A stretch of DNA of 6,131 bases, from contig JAAVHW010000023.1 of assembly GCA_014799525.1 (NCBI GenBank), positions 1 through 6,131 on the forward strand, in the 5' to 3' direction. The translations under genes were made by a program, and so were the position numbers. Shown here piece by piece: positions 4,846 through 6,131 of this stretch (position 1 is its first letter; each line of letters begins with the position of its first letter). This DNA comes from Clostridiales bacterium. Lineage in GTDB: Bacteria > Bacillota > Clostridia > Christensenellales > CAG-917. The notes below the pieces were generated by a model. That model had not been told where the DNA came from. It was given only the letters and a program-made list of their open reading frames with translations, and made no database searches.

Positions 4846-6099
4846 TCAACCGTTTTTTACAACGGCTGCAACTTCGTCAAGCGCACATTCATGCTCGCAT
4901 CCATTCGCCATATCCTTTACGCGAACAGTACCGCCCTTTATCTCGTCGTCGCCAATCACAAGTACGAAGCGCGCGCCCGACCTGTCGGCATACTTCATCT
5001 GCGCTTTTACGCCTCTATCCATAATGTCGGTTTCAACGCTTACGCCCTCGGCTCTTAGCTTCATAGCAAGCGTGCGGGCAAAGCCCTGTGCTTCACTTCC
5101 TATCGGCGCGATATACAAATCCGTATTTTCCTTCGGCGCATTCAGCTTGCCCGTATTTTCAAGCACGAGCAGCAGTCTTTCAAGCCCAAGACCGAAGCCT
5201 ACCGCTGGAGTGGGCTTTCCACCAACTTCTTCAACAAGATGATTGTATCTGCCACCGCCGCACACAGTGCCTTGCGCACCAATGTCTGTTGACACAAATT
5301 CGAACACCGTACGCGTATAGTAGTCAAGCCCTCTGACAATCCCTGCGTTGACCTTAAACGCAATGCCAAGCTCACCGAGCAGCTTCTGCACACTCTCAAA
5401 GTGCGCCTTGCAATCATCACAAAGGAAGTCGAGAATCTTGGGCGCGTTTACAGTGATAGTCTTGCACTTTTCGTCCTTACAGTCAAGTATACGAAGCGGA
5501 TTCTTTTCAAATCTTGATTGACACTGACCGCACATATTGTGAAGATTCGCACCAATGTACTCCTTGAGCGCGGCGTTATACGCAGCGCGGCACTTTGGAC
5601 AGCCTATGCTGTTTATGTTGAGCTCAAGGCTTTCAAGCCCCACTTCCTTAAGGAATGTGGAAGCAAGCGCAATCACCTCTGCGTCCGCGGACGGACTGTC
5701 ACTGCCGTAGCACTCCACGCCAAACTGGTGATGCTCGCGAAGTCTGCCGTTTTGCGGCTTCTCATATCTGAACACCGAAGCGAGATAATACGCCTTCATG
5801 GGCATCACGCCTTGAGAGAGCGCATTCTCAACAAAACAACGAGCAACGCCAGCCGTACCCTCGGGGCGCAAGGTCATGCTTCTGCCGCCCTTATCCTCGA
5901 AGGTGTACATTTCCTTTGTAACGATATCCGTCGTTTCGCCGACTCCGCGTAAAAACAGCTCCGTATGCTCGAATGTAGGCGTGCGCAGTTCCTTAAAACC
6001 GAACTTTGCCGCAGTCCTTCTTGCTACGCTTTCAACGTAGTGCCATTTATATACGTCGGACGGCAATACGTCCTTTGTACCCTTTGGAATGCTTATCAT
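4846..6099 (-). CDS. hisS: Histidyl-tRNA synthetase
   Basis: This class II aminoacyl-tRNA synthetase attaches histidine to tRNA-His in the cytoplasm. The 417-residue chain carries motif 1 (PKGTKDVLP and the following helix) and motif 2 (TLRPEGTAGVAR, then FRYEKPQNGRLREHHQFG, with Arg111). The histidine-specific signature IVRGLDYYTRTVFE contains Arg256 and is followed by GGGRYN. Motif 3 is AVGFGLGLERLL, and the anticodon-binding domain covers about 326-417. The middle insertion is Cys-rich (CPKC at 167-170, CGQC at 190-193, DCKDEKC at 206-212, CDDC at 227-230), as in many clostridial HisRS, and may bind zinc. The full length indicates the canonical enzyme rather than HisZ. GGAGG lies 5 bases before the ATG at 6099. 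Only 32 bases of upstream sequence are visible, so its promoter or any leader control is outside the window. It heads the visible hisS, rseC-like, trxA run. Confidence 0.98.
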   Translation of the reverse strand: MISIPKGTKDVLPSDVYKWHYVESVARRTAAKFGFKELRTPTFEHTELFLRGVGETTDIVTKEMYTFEDKGGRSMTLRPEGTAGVARCFVENALSQGVMPMKAYYLASVFRYEKPQNGRLREHHQFGVECYGSDSPSADAEVIALASTFLKEVGLESLELNINSIGCPKCRAAYNAALKEYIGANLHNMCGQCQSRFEKNPLRILDCKDEKCKTITVNAPKILDFLCDDCKAHFESVQKLLGELGIAFKVNAGIVRGLDYYTRTVFEFVSTDIGAQGTVCGGGRYNHLVEEVGGKPTPAVGFGLGLERLLLVLENTGKLNAPKENTDLYIAPIGSEAQGFARTLAMKLRAEGVSVETDIMDRGVKAQMKYADRSGARFVLVIGDDEIKGGTVRVKDMANGCEHECALDEVAAVVKNG

Positions 6100-6131
6100 A
6101 AAGCCCTCCGCGATTTATTTGATTGCTGCAA

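Noticed and set aside
4182..5024. 280-codon plus-strand open frame
   Set aside because: It lies antisense to trxA, the RseC-family gene and the end of hisS, all with strong family evidence. Its translation is rich in His, Arg and Ser, as expected of a shadow frame, and shows no recognisable domain.
6100..6131. T-box or other leader upstream of hisS
   Set aside because: Only 32 bases are present, showing a ribosome site and nothing else; a leader cannot be judged.

Overview
The window looks like a piece of chromosome from an anaerobic Gram-positive bacterium of the Clostridia type, probably an uncultured lineage; this is inference. The reasons are strong GGAGG-type ribosome sites, short intergenic gaps, a histidyl-tRNA synthetase with a cysteine-rich middle region common in Clostridia, and a secretion-signal-free subtilisin-like protease beside Asn/Gly/Gln-rich small proteins. 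Species cannot be named from the sequence alone.

There are three blocks. (1) Bases 1-551 hold an AT-rich toxin-antitoxin module on the minus strand. It comprises a hipB-like XRE repressor and, overlapping its end by 8 bases, the start of a gene with the HipA N-terminal domain, cut by the window edge. The repressor has a near-consensus promoter whose -10 box lies only 9 bases before the start codon, so the mRNA is probably leaderless. Four copies of the half-site TGCTAA surround this promoter and form a likely autoregulatory operator. (2) Bases 586-2809 hold an unusual unit: a 112-residue Asn/Gly-rich protein of unknown function followed after one base by an intracellular S8 (subtilisin-family) protease, both on the minus strand. 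Diverging from them on the plus strand is a 204-residue Met-, Asn- and Gln-rich protein of unknown function. The 57-base divergent region contains a nested dyad symmetry with one shared centre (2166.5), suggesting coordinated control of both directions. (3) Bases 2823-6099 hold a minus-strand housekeeping run, in transcription order hisS, an RseC-family membrane protein gene, trxA and glyA. The first three are 1 to 7 bases apart and glyA follows after 41 bases.

In block 3, HisRS charges tRNA-His, thioredoxin and the Cys-rich RseC-like membrane protein share a redox theme, and serine hydroxymethyltransferase supplies glycine and one-carbon units. The least understood part is block 2, where a protease is translationally coupled to one low-complexity protein and shares a symmetric control region with another.
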